NCBI GenBank assembly: GCA_947371955.1
Contig: CANBRQ010000021.1
Location: 1-37,054, forward strand
Direction: 5' to 3'
Length of the DNA stretch: 37,054 nucleotides
From: Paracoccaceae bacterium
Lineage (GTDB): Bacteria; Pseudomonadota; Alphaproteobacteria; Rhodobacterales; Rhodobacteraceae
Every line of letters starts with the position of its first letter. The stretch's first letter is position 1. The notes below the pieces were generated by a model. That model saw nothing but the letters and a program-made list of their open reading frames with translations, was not told where the DNA came from and searched no databases. Positions 16,526 to 24,253 of this stretch are shown in pieces. Position numbers and translations under genes: made by a program.

Positions 16526-17539
16526 ATGTCCCAACCCTTAGCCCCCCGCGTCATCGTGATGAACGACACTTCAAGGCGCAGCCACCACGGCTGTTCCCGG
16601 GTGATGCGGCTCTTGAACCTTGGGCTGGCGCGGCATGGCGTGCAGGTCATCCACCACAGCATGGCCCGATCTGACTGGACCCGCGAAAAGGGCTTTGCCG
16701 AGGCGCTTGGACAGGCCGACCTCATCGTGATCAACGGCGAAGGCACCCTGCACCATGGGCGCGAAGCCGGGCGGACCTTGCTGAACGTCATCCCGGCTGC
16801 AAAGGCCAAAGGCGTCCCGGTCGCCCTGATCAACGCGCTTTGGCAGGACAACCCGCCCGATTGGCTGGACCTTCTCTCCGGTGCCGCCCTGATCGCCACC
16901 CGCGATCACCGCAGCGCGGCAGAACTGTCCAAGCTCGACAACGTGCGCAGCCTGCCAGACCTGTCCTTGTCTGCCGGGACAGAACCGCAACTCGGCCCCC
17001 GCGACCGCCTGTACTTCGGCGATTCGGTCCGCTGGTCCACCCGTCGTGCTTTGGCGCTGGCAGCCAAGCGCCTGAAGGCCGACGCCCTGCTGCCCACCAA
17101 AACCCGCGCCTCATCCCTCTGGACCGGCAAACCCTTCGGCCCTTGGCTCTCTGCCGCCTACCACGGTGCTGCCCCCTTCGGCCTGCCCCCCCTGCAACTG
17201 GCGGCAACCGAGACGGATTACCTCCGCTTCCTCGGTCGCGCCCGGATGCACGTCACCGGTCGCTTCCACGGCATCTGCCTGTCCTTGGTCACGGGCACGC
17301 CGTTCCTCACCACCGGCTCCAATTCCTGGAAGATCGAGGCGCTTCTGGCTGACGCGGGCCTGCCGAAGTCCCGCGCCATAGCCGAGGAAGACCTGGCAAC
17401 CCTCACCCAGTCCGACCTGAACCGCCCCTTCTCGCCGCAGGAAACCAAGGGCATCGCCGCCTTTCTGGCCGAAGCCCAACGCGAAAGCGAAATCCTCTTC
17501 AAAGACCTCGCCGCCCTCGCATGGCGAGGCCGGCCATGA
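16526..17539 (+). CDS. Polysaccharide pyruvyl transferase family protein
   Basis: A 337-residue protein of the polysaccharide pyruvyl transferase superfamily (CsaB/WcaK-like, GT-B-like fold). This family adds a pyruvyl ketal from PEP to sugars of surface polymers. Diagnostic segments are MNDTSRRSHHGCSRVM at the N-terminus, ADLIVINGEGTLHHG (residues 64-78), and GRFHGICLSLVTGTPFLTTGSNSWKIEALL (about 245-275), the conserved HG-x-cation region. No signal peptide, so cytoplasmic. It overlaps the following GT29-like gene by 4 bases (ATGA), so the two probably act on the same glycan. No polymerase or export genes are nearby. Confidence 0.87.
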   Translation: MSQPLAPRVIVMNDTSRRSHHGCSRVMRLLNLGLARHGVQVIHHSMARSDWTREKGFAEALGQADLIVINGEGTLHHGREAGRTLLNVIPAAKAKGVPVALINALWQDNPPDWLDLLSGAALIATRDHRSAAELSKLDNVRSLPDLSLSAGTEPQLGPRDRLYFGDSVRWSTRRALALAAKRLKADALLPTKTRASSLWTGKPFGPWLSAAYHGAAPFGLPPLQLAATETDYLRFLGRARMHVTGRFHGICLSLVTGTPFLTTGSNSWKIEALLADAGLPKSRAIAEEDLATLTQSDLNRPFSPQETKGIAAFLAEAQRESEILFKDLAALAWRGRP

Positions 17540-18168
17540 TGCTAAGCTTCCTCTGGGCCAAGCTGACCGGCAACGAGACGGCCCTAGAACGCCTGTCCCT
17601 GCCACCTGAGGCGCTGATGGCCGACCTGAAAGGCAGAACCATCGCCCTGATCGGCAACGCCAAAAGCCTGTCGCACGGCCATTTCGGCCCTCAGATCGAC
17701 GCTGCCGACATCGTCATCCGCCTGAACGCGGCGCCGATTCCCTCAGCCACATCCCACGGCACGAAAACCGACTGGATCGCCCTCTCCACCCCGATCCCAT
17801 CTGACATTCTGCAAGTCCGCAACCCTGCCCGCATCCTCTGGATGACCCGCAAGCGCAAACGGCTGCCCTATAAGCTCGCCACAAGACCCGGCTTCTACCT
17901 CAACCGCCGCTCTGACGTGATGGCACTACGAGCGAAGATCGACGGCCCGCCCACCACCGGGCTGATGATGATCGACATTCTCTCCCGCTCCGACGCCAAA
18001 AAGGTAACTCTATACGGCTTTGACTTCTTCGCCTCGCTCTCCCTCTCCGGCAGCCGCACCGCCGCGCAGGTCCCGCATGATTTCAACGCCGAGCGCAGCT
18101 TCGTAATGGCGGTTCTCGCCCACGACCCCCGGTTTTCCCTGCAAAACCCCTCCGCTTTAGCGGAATAA
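17536..18168 (+). CDS. Glycosyltransferase family 29 (sialyltransferase-like) protein
   Basis: A 210-residue protein resembling the GT29 sialyltransferase fold. The L-type motif is IALIGNAKSLSHG followed by ADIVIRLNAAP, and the S-type region is PTTGLMMIDIL with YGFDFF after it. A histidine follows in VPHDFNAERSF, as in the family's third motif. The frame is open from 17521, but the ATG at 17536 has GAGG at good spacing and overlaps the pyruvyl transferase stop by 4 bases, typical of coupling. Bacterial members of this family are usually of unknown acceptor and may transfer Kdo or another acidic sugar rather than sialic acid. Confidence 0.8.
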   Translation: MMLSFLWAKLTGNETALERLSLPPEALMADLKGRTIALIGNAKSLSHGHFGPQIDAADIVIRLNAAPIPSATSHGTKTDWIALSTPIPSDILQVRNPARILWMTRKRKRLPYKLATRPGFYLNRRSDVMALRAKIDGPPTTGLMMIDILSRSDAKKVTLYGFDFFASLSLSGSRTAAQVPHDFNAERSFVMAVLAHDPRFSLQNPSALAE

Positions 18169-18288
18169 ACCGCATATCGGCGGAGAGTCAGGCCCATCGC
18201 CCATTCGCCCCTTCCCCCCTTCGCCGTCATGCGCTAAGGCCCCCCAGTCTTGGAAGGGTCCGAGGCTTTGACGTAAAGGAGAACCCCG

Positions 18289-19311
18289 ATGGGCTATAAG
18301 GTCGTCGTCGCGGGTGCCACGGGTAACGTGGGCCGCGAAATGCTGAACATCCTCGCCGAGCGCGAGTTCCCGGTGGACGAGATTGCCGCACTCGCGTCGC
18401 GCAAATCTCTGGGCACTGAAATCAGCTTTGGCGAGAAGACCGTCAGGACCAAGGACCTCGAAACCTTCGACTTCACCGGCTGGGACATCGCGCTGTTCGC
18501 CGTGGGGTCCGAGGCGACCAAGATCTACGCCCCCCGCGCTGCGGCAGCGGGCTGCGTCGTGATCGACAACTCCTCGCTCTATCGCTACGACCCGCAAATC
18601 CCGCTGATCGTGCCGGAAGTGAACGCAGATCAGATCTTCATGGTGAAGAACAAGAACATCATCGCCAACCCCAACTGCTCCACCGCGCAGATGGTCGTGG
18701 CCTTGAAGCCCCTGCACGACCGCGCCCGCATCAAGCGCGTTGTGGTGTCGACCTACCAATCCGTCTCCGGTGCCGGCAAGGAAGGCATTGACGAGCTCTG
18801 GAACCAGACCAAGGGCATCTATGTCCCCGGTCAGGAAGTGGCGCCCAAGAAGTTCACCAAGCAGATCGCCTTCAACGTGATCCCGCAGATCGACGTCTTC
18901 CTTGACGATGGTTCAACCAAGGAAGAATGGAAGATGGTGGCCGAGACCAAGAAGATCCTCGACCCGAAAATCAAGGTCGTGGCCACCTGCGTCCGCGTCC
19001 CAGTCTTCGTCGGCCACTCCGAATCCATCAACATCGAGTTCGATGAGCCGCTGGACTGGCAGGAAGCCCAAGATATCCTGCGCGAGGCTCCCGGCGTCCT
19101 ACTGATCGACAAGCGAGAGCCCGGCGGCTACATCACACCCATCGAATGTGTGGGCGAATACGCCACCTACGTCAGCCGCGTCCGTCAGGACAGCACCATT
19201 GAAAACGGTATTTCGCTCTGGTGCGTCTCGGACAACTTGCGCAAGGGTGCAGCTCTCAACGCGGTGCAAATCGCCGAAGTGTTGGGCAACCGCGTCCTGA
19301 AGAAGGGCTAG
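18289..19311 (+). CDS. asd: Aspartate-semialdehyde dehydrogenase
   Basis: A 340-residue NADPH enzyme making aspartate semialdehyde from aspartyl phosphate, on the way to diaminopimelate, lysine, threonine and methionine. Nucleotide-binding motif VVVAGATGNVGREML at the N-terminus; catalytic Cys130 in ANPNCSTAQMV; later VSTYQSVSGAGKEG and the histidine-bearing RVPVFVGHSESINIEF. Full length. The ATG at 18289 has an AAAGGAG ribosome-binding site. It is monocistronic, with a good terminator about 70 bases downstream. Confidence 0.97.
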   Translation: MGYKVVVAGATGNVGREMLNILAEREFPVDEIAALASRKSLGTEISFGEKTVRTKDLETFDFTGWDIALFAVGSEATKIYAPRAAAAGCVVIDNSSLYRYDPQIPLIVPEVNADQIFMVKNKNIIANPNCSTAQMVVALKPLHDRARIKRVVVSTYQSVSGAGKEGIDELWNQTKGIYVPGQEVAPKKFTKQIAFNVIPQIDVFLDDGSTKEEWKMVAETKKILDPKIKVVATCVRVPVFVGHSESINIEFDEPLDWQEAQDILREAPGVLLIDKREPGGYITPIECVGEYATYVSRVRQDSTIENGISLWCVSDNLRKGAALNAVQIAEVLGNRVLKKG

Positions 19312-19380
19312 GCGGGAACCGGCAGCGCTTCTCAACGAAGAACCGCCGCGCTCAGCGCGAACCCGCTACACTATTTCAAC

Positions 19381-19410
19381 GGCCCCTCCCTCAAAGGCGG
19401 GGCCTTTTCT
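19381..19410 (+). terminator. Rho-independent terminator of asd
   Basis: Stem GGCCCC/GGGGCC (19381-19386 with 19399-19404), followed by TTTTCTT. It lies 70 bases after the asd stop. Confidence 0.8.
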
Positions 19411-19494
19411 TACTTCATTCGATTCAAATTCGCCAAATCCGATTTCCGCCACCGCGCCCCCCATTTGCTCCTTTCGAAATACTCCGGAGGGGCT

Positions 19495-19514
19495 CGGGGA
19501 GGCTGGCCTCCCCG
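19495..19514. repeat. 8-bp inverted repeat between convergent genes
   Basis: CGGGGAGG-ctgg-CCTCCCCG, preceded by TTTCGAAATACTCCGGAGG, a string type I associate with short intergenic repeats in Rhodobacteraceae. It lies 22 bases before the stop of the ATP-grasp gene and could terminate that minus-strand transcript. No T-run is present. Confidence 0.5.
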
Positions 19515-19535
19515 CCGTTGGCATGGAACGACCCT

Positions 19536-20729
19536 TTAGTCTTTGAGCACCGCGACGAAGGCCCCGAACAGCTTCTTCATCGCCGGCTTCTTGTAGGGAA
19601 ACAGGCTTTCGCTATCCATGTCATGGACGATCATCGCGACATCCAGTTCAAAGACCAACAGCCGCCCGTCCGACAGTTCTGCGCAATCCAACCCGAAGTA
19701 ATCAAGGCCCAGGCGGTCAGCGATGGCCTGCAGTGCCGAACCGTGACGCTTGGCAAAGCCCGTGTCGAAGGCCTCCATCCAGGCGGCTTCCATCGCGCGG
19801 CAGTTGGCGTTCGTCTCCATCCCGGCGTTCAGGTAATGCACCATCCAATGTGGAGAGCAGGCCATGTGGCTGGCGAAGGGCTGGCCCTTGATCAGCACCA
19901 CCCTCGCCTTGGCGTGCAACCCGTCAAGCCCGCGATAGTCGACAAAAGGCGCGCAGTAGAAGTCATCCTCGGGGCTGATGGCCAGAAAGGCGGTCAGGTC
20001 GGCAGACGTCTCCACCTTGACCAGCCCCTTGCCAGCATGAGAGCCAACCGGGCGCAGAACGGAAGGGAAGTCAAAGAACCGCCCCGTCCGCGCCGACGCC
20101 ATCAGCATCTGCCGCCCGATCCGGCGTGTGGCCGGGCAAAGCACGCCGGGGATATCCGCCAGCATCTCGCTGACCCGGTCGCGCGACAGCCGCGCGATCA
20201 GGCCCGGCGCGTTGTTCAGCACCCGGCCCGGATGGTCCTTCAACAAGCGCGACAGATTGCGCAGCACCCCGGCATTCTCCGGCCCCTCGCCCACCGCCAT
20301 AAAGACCACGTCATGTGGCGGCAGGTTGTCCAGACTTTCCGTCTCTTCATCGACGAAATGCTGGATCAGCACCGCATCCGAGCCTGACAGCAGAAAATCA
20401 ATCGGCGTGTTGGCCATGAAATCCCCCGGCGTGACCAAAGCCAGTACCCGGGGCCCGGTGCCCGCGCCATGCACCACCTCAAAGCTTTGCTGCGCCTGCG
20501 AGGCCGCGCGCTGCATCACGCGCCCCTCTTCCGCCCAAAGACCGCCCTGCGCCAGCAGCAGCGTCGACAGATCCAGCGCCGCGCCCGGATCAGCAACCCC
20601 GGCGCGACTGATCAGCCGCGCGGCCAGCGGCCCAAGATCGGCCTGTTCATAAACCTGCCGCAGGATCGCCGCCTGTCCAAGGCTTGATACGACCTGAGGT
20701 TTGAACTCCTGCGGGGATGCGTGCTGCAT
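19536..20729 (-). CDS. ATP-grasp domain protein of unknown substrate
   Basis: A 397-residue protein. The N-terminal 95 residues are alanine/leucine-rich and helical, and may be a degenerate TPR-like region. From about 95 to 190 there is a pre-ATP-grasp fold (ALVTPGDFMANTPIDFLL, VLNNAPGLIARLSRDRV). The ATP-grasp part covers about 205-385, with a glycine-containing nucleotide loop (RPVGSHAGKGLVKV), a central segment VDYRGLDGLHAKARVVLIKGQPF, and the acidic metal-binding end DYFGLDCAELSDGRLLVFELD. Asp/Glu residues there fit Mg-ATP binding. The family makes amide or ester bonds through an acyl phosphate; the substrate is unknown. It stands alone, divergent from the exported protein at 20897. Confidence 0.72.
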   Translation of the reverse strand: MQHASPQEFKPQVVSSLGQAAILRQVYEQADLGPLAARLISRAGVADPGAALDLSTLLLAQGGLWAEEGRVMQRAASQAQQSFEVVHGAGTGPRVLALVTPGDFMANTPIDFLLSGSDAVLIQHFVDEETESLDNLPPHDVVFMAVGEGPENAGVLRNLSRLLKDHPGRVLNNAPGLIARLSRDRVSEMLADIPGVLCPATRRIGRQMLMASARTGRFFDFPSVLRPVGSHAGKGLVKVETSADLTAFLAISPEDDFYCAPFVDYRGLDGLHAKARVVLIKGQPFASHMACSPHWMVHYLNAGMETNANCRAMEAAWMEAFDTGFAKRHGSALQAIADRLGLDYFGLDCAELSDGRLLVFELDVAMIVHDMDSESLFPYKKPAMKKLFGAFVAVLKD

Positions 20730-20896
20730 GGGCGCTCCTTCTGACTGCGTCCTGCAACGACTACCCCGGCAAAACTGAACGATTGGTTAGGGCCCGCATC
20801 GACACTGCCAAAAGTAGGCGTCTCTACCGACAGATGTAGATCAATTGAGCAGCATCCCGTTTAGGATGCGGCCGCGAACAGAACAAGGACGCCCCC

Positions 20897-21514
20897 GTGC
20901 TGAAACAAATCCTGTTGGCGATCGCTTTGATCGCCGCCCCCGTTGCCGCCTTCTCGGCATGGGAACATTGGTTCAACCCAAGCCCCACCCAAGCCGAGGT
21001 GCCCAATGCCCTTGGCGACATGACGGTCTTCAAGACCATCGTGACGGACGTGCAGGCCATCGCCGCCAAAGGCGACCTGCCCGGTGCGGCGACCCGCATC
21101 ACCGATCTGGAAACTGCCTGGGATGACGGCGAAGACAAACTCCGCCCGCTGGACGAGGCGCAATGGGGCGGCGTGGATGGCAAGATCGACGCCGCGCTGA
21201 AAGCCCTGCGCGCCGCCACTCCAGATGCCGTCAAGGTGACGGGCACCCTCGCCGCTCTGCAAACCGCGCTCGACAATCCCGGCGCAGCCGTGGGCACGGG
21301 TGGCCTGCAAGTCGTCTCTGGCATCGCCGTGACCGATGCAGGCGGCCATCCGATCTCATGCGAGGTGATGCTGAAGGAACTCGCCAGCCAACTGACGCTC
21401 AAGCCCAGTGCCGAGGCCGTGGCCCTGCAGGCCAAGGCGACCGAGCGGTGCAATGCCGATGATGACCAGCACGCTGACGCCTTCTCGGCTCAGGCGCTGG
21501 CCTTGCTGCGATAG
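20897..21514 (+). CDS. Exported protein of unknown function, paired with COG4705 gene
   Basis: A 205-residue protein I do not recognise. Residues 1-20 form a signal peptide or single anchor (KQILLAIALIAAPVAAFSAW). The mature part is mostly helical and acidic, with two halves: 35-110 (a short helical bundle around DLETAWDDGEDKLRPL) and 130-205, which has two cysteines (about 152 and 187) that could form a disulfide. The start is an ATG-equivalent GTG at 20897 (CCCCCGTGCTGAAA), with AAGGA 8 bases before it. It lies 8 bases before the COG4705 membrane gene, so the two are almost certainly co-expressed and may work together at the inner membrane. Confidence 0.75.
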   Translation: MLKQILLAIALIAAPVAAFSAWEHWFNPSPTQAEVPNALGDMTVFKTIVTDVQAIAAKGDLPGAATRITDLETAWDDGEDKLRPLDEAQWGGVDGKIDAALKALRAATPDAVKVTGTLAALQTALDNPGAAVGTGGLQVVSGIAVTDAGGHPISCEVMLKELASQLTLKPSAEAVALQAKATERCNADDDQHADAFSAQALALLR

Positions 21515-21522
21515 GACTGACA

Positions 21523-22269
21523 ATGACCTATAACCGCGTCCCCAAAGTCACCGCCGACTTCTGGATCATCAAACTGCTCGCCGTCACGATGGGCGAAACC
21601 GCCGCCGACTATCTGGCGGTCAACATGGGCTTGGGCCTGACCGCAACCTCTTTGCTGATGACCGGAGTGCTTGTGGTGGCCCTTGTCCTGCAATTCGCCC
21701 AGAAGCGTTATGCGCCCTGGGCCTATTGGCTGGCCGTGGTGTTGATCTCGGTCGTGGGCACGCTTGTGACCGATAACCTCGTCGACACCTTCGGCGTCAA
21801 GCTGGTCACCTCGACTTGGATCTTCGCTCTGGCTCTCGCCGTGACCTTCGCCCTCTGGTTCGCCTCGGAACGCACCCTGTCGATCCACGCGATCTTCACC
21901 ACCAAGCGCGAGGCCTTCTACTGGCTGGCCATCCTGTTCACCTTCGCCCTTGGCACGGCGGCGGGCGACCTTGTGTCCGAACAGTTCGGCCTGGGCTACC
22001 TTGCAACCGGAGTCCTCTTCGGCCTGATCATCGCCAGCCTGTGCTTCGGCTATGCGTTCCTGAAGCTGGACCCCATCCTTGGCTTCTGGCTGTCCTATAT
22101 CTTCACAAGGCCGCTGGGCGCTTCGGTCGGTGACTTCCTGTCACAGCCGGGCGAGTATGGCGGACTGGGCCTTGGCACCATCGTGACCTCGGCCCTGTTC
22201 CTTGGCACCATCGTGCTTGTGGTGGCGTATCAAAGCCTGACCCGTAACGGGTTGGAGACCGTGGACTAG
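21523..22269 (+). CDS. COG4705 membrane protein with fourfold internal repeat
   Basis: A 248-residue membrane protein of the COG4705 type (uncharacterised). About eight hydrophobic segments are visible. Four related units each begin with a G-x4-D element: MGETAADYLAVNMGLG (24-39), VGTLVTDNLVDTFGVK (about 82-97), LGTAAGDLVSEQFGLG (about 144-159) and LGASVGDFLSQPGEYGG (about 200-216). Each is followed by a Thr/Ser-rich start of a new membrane segment. Membrane-embedded G and D repeated four times suggests a pore or ion-binding fold built by duplication. The function is not known. It follows the exported protein by 8 bases. Confidence 0.85.
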   Translation: MTYNRVPKVTADFWIIKLLAVTMGETAADYLAVNMGLGLTATSLLMTGVLVVALVLQFAQKRYAPWAYWLAVVLISVVGTLVTDNLVDTFGVKLVTSTWIFALALAVTFALWFASERTLSIHAIFTTKREAFYWLAILFTFALGTAAGDLVSEQFGLGYLATGVLFGLIIASLCFGYAFLKLDPILGFWLSYIFTRPLGASVGDFLSQPGEYGGLGLGTIVTSALFLGTIVLVVAYQSLTRNGLETVD

Positions 22270-22275
22270 GGGGCC

Positions 22276-22731
22276 TCAGGCCCCCACTGCCTTCAGTGCC
22301 TTTTCCAGATCTTCGGCTTGCTCGCAGGTGCCGCACAGGCCCTGCAGCTTGACCAGATTGGCCTTGGCAAGATCGATCTTGCCGGTCGTGATGAACAACT
22401 CGCCCTGATATTCCAAGGCGCCCAGATGGTTCGGGTTGATCGCCAGCACTTTCAGATAGGCGGCGTCGCTGTCATCCAGCTGGCCCAGCTTGCGATAGGT
22501 GAAGCCCAGCAGGTTCCAGGCGTCGGCATCCTTGGCATTATCCTTGACCAGCATTTGCAGCATCGGCAGGGCCTCAGCGAACTTGCCAGCATCAACTGCC
22601 GCCTTGGCATCGGGATAGGTGGCTTCGGCGCTGCTGCTGCCGTCACTGGTGCCAGCCGCAAAGACCGGAAGCGCGTGCAGTGCAGACACGACCAAAAGGC
22701 CCGCAAGAAATTTGTTGAAAACATGAGACAT
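22276..22731 (-). CDS. Small exported TPR-repeat protein
   Basis: A 151-residue periplasmic protein. The signal peptide covers residues 1-25 (FLAGLLVVSALHALPVFAAG). Two to three tetratricopeptide helices pairs follow (about 40-125: AWNLLGFTYRKLGQLDDSDAAYLKVLAINPNHLGALEYQGEL is two consecutive repeats, given here as its core positions 70-110). Two cysteines (about 133 and 136, LCGTCEQ) lie near the end. The open frame extends to 22938, but the ATG at 22731 starts the signal peptide and follows GAGCGG. It converges on the COG4705 gene, only 6 bases from its stop; it is upstream of nothing else on its strand. Likely a scaffold protein; partner unknown. Confidence 0.8.
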   Translation of the reverse strand: MSHVFNKFLAGLLVVSALHALPVFAAGTSDGSSSAEATYPDAKAAVDAGKFAEALPMLQMLVKDNAKDADAWNLLGFTYRKLGQLDDSDAAYLKVLAINPNHLGALEYQGELFITTGKIDLAKANLVKLQGLCGTCEQAEDLEKALKAVGA

Positions 22732-22804
22732 GATACCGCTCCAGATGTGAGGGATGCATCGTAACCCCGCAGCGCAGATTCCCCGCTTCAAGCCTGCGTG
22801 ATCC

Positions 22805-24145
22805 TTAAGCCAGACCTTCTGCCCGCAGCACCTGCCTGATTGAGGTGGCGCATTTGCCCACGATCTCCTCCAGCTCCGCGTCCGTGCAGTTGTAGGGTGG
22901 AGCCAGAATGACGATATCCCCCCGCACACCATCCACATTGCCGCCGACCGGATAGCAGATCAGCCCATTCTCCATGGCCTGCGCTCGCACCTTCAAAAAC
23001 AGCTTGCGCGAGGCCTCAAACGGCTCCTTCGTCCCCCGGTCCACGACAAGTTCTGCGCAGATGAAATGCCCCCGCCCGCGAATGTCGCCCACGGCATCGA
23101 CGCCGGACAATGCGCCCGAGAGCCAGCCCTTGATCCGCGCCTCATTGCCCGCCACCCGCGCCAGCAAGCCATCCCGAGCAATAATCCTCTGCACTGCAAC
23201 CCCCGCAGCACAGGCCGCCGTATGTCCGGTGAAGGTATGCCCAGTGCCGAACGCGCCATCCTTGGCCCGGATCACCTCCCACACCGCTGTCGTGCAAATA
23301 GCTGCCCCCAAAGGCACGTAGCCAGCCGCGAGGCCCTTGGCGACAGACATGAGATCCGGCTCCACCCCGTCCCGCTCCAGCGCGCGCCAAGTGCCGGTGC
23401 GCCCGGCACCGCACATCACCTCATCGGCGATCATAAGCACACCATAGCGATCACAAATCTCGCGCACCCGCCGCGCATATCCTTCCGGAGCAGGCACGCA
23501 TCCCCCTGCCGCCCCCACCACCGGCTCAAACACAAAGGCCGCGATCGTCTCCGGCCCCGCCGCCAGAATCGCGGCCTCCAGTTCCGCTGCACAAGCCTCT
23601 CCGGCCGTCTCGGCCGTAGCCCCCGCCACCGGACGATAGACATTCGCCGGTGACAGCTTGATCGAGGGGATAAACGCCCCCTCATAGGCCGCCGTCCGCT
23701 CGGCAAAGCCAGATATCCCCAGCGCCCCCAGCGTATTCCCATGCCACGACCGCTGCCGCGAAATGAACCGCCGCCGCGATTTCTGGCCATTGGCGGTATG
23801 ATACTGCAGCGCGATCTTCAGACAGCTTTCCACCGCCTCAGACCCACTGGTCACATAGACCATCTCCCGCAATGTCCCACCGCAGAGCCCCCGGATGATC
23901 TCAGTCAACTCCTCCAGTGCGTCGGTGGTGAAGTTATAGCGGTAGGCGTGGGCAATATCCCCCATCTGCGCCATCACCGCCCGGTTCACCTCGTCATTGG
24001 CATGGCCCAGACAATAGACCGCAGGCCCGCCCGACCCGTCTATGTACTGCTTGCCCGCCGTATCCCACAGATAACTGCCCTTGGCCCGCGCCACTTTGGG
24101 CAGGTGATCGGTGGCTTTCAGCGCTTCCGGGGCTTTGGCAGACAT
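22805..24145 (-). CDS. Class III pyridoxal-phosphate aminotransferase
   Basis: A 446-residue fold-type I aminotransferase of class III (annotated usually as aspartate aminotransferase family or omega-aminotransferase). The PLP-binding lysine is Lys270 (LMSVAKGLAAGYVPLG), with Asp241-Glu242 (LMIADEVMCGAGRTG) holding the pyridine ring. The phosphate-binding region VTSGSEAVESCLKIA (98-112) and SWHGNTLGALGISG (133-146) are also clear. The frame opens at 24190; the ATG at 24145 has AGAGGAG before it. The substrate cannot be told: class III enzymes act on gamma-aminobutyrate, beta-alanine, polyamines, amines and others. No linked catabolic genes are seen. Confidence 0.92.
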   Translation of the reverse strand: MSAKAPEALKATDHLPKVARAKGSYLWDTAGKQYIDGSGGPAVYCLGHANDEVNRAVMAQMGDIAHAYRYNFTTDALEELTEIIRGLCGGTLREMVYVTSGSEAVESCLKIALQYHTANGQKSRRRFISRQRSWHGNTLGALGISGFAERTAAYEGAFIPSIKLSPANVYRPVAGATAETAGEACAAELEAAILAAGPETIAAFVFEPVVGAAGGCVPAPEGYARRVREICDRYGVLMIADEVMCGAGRTGTWRALERDGVEPDLMSVAKGLAAGYVPLGAAICTTAVWEVIRAKDGAFGTGHTFTGHTAACAAGVAVQRIIARDGLLARVAGNEARIKGWLSGALSGVDAVGDIRGRGHFICAELVVDRGTKEPFEASRKLFLKVRAQAMENGLICYPVGGNVDGVRGDIVILAPPYNCTDAELEEIVGKCATSIRQVLRAEGLA

Positions 24146-24253
24146 GGCGAACTCCTCTTTGCGCGCACCTTCGCAGCACCGCCTATCCACGGCAAGAGCC
24201 TTGCCCGAAGCAGCGCCCCGGCCTAGGATTTCGCCCAGTCAGCGGAGATTTTC

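Noticed and set aside
20820-20870. FNR/FnrL-type site (ATCAATTGA region)
   Set aside because: Only one half-site matches; the other half is absent at the required spacing.
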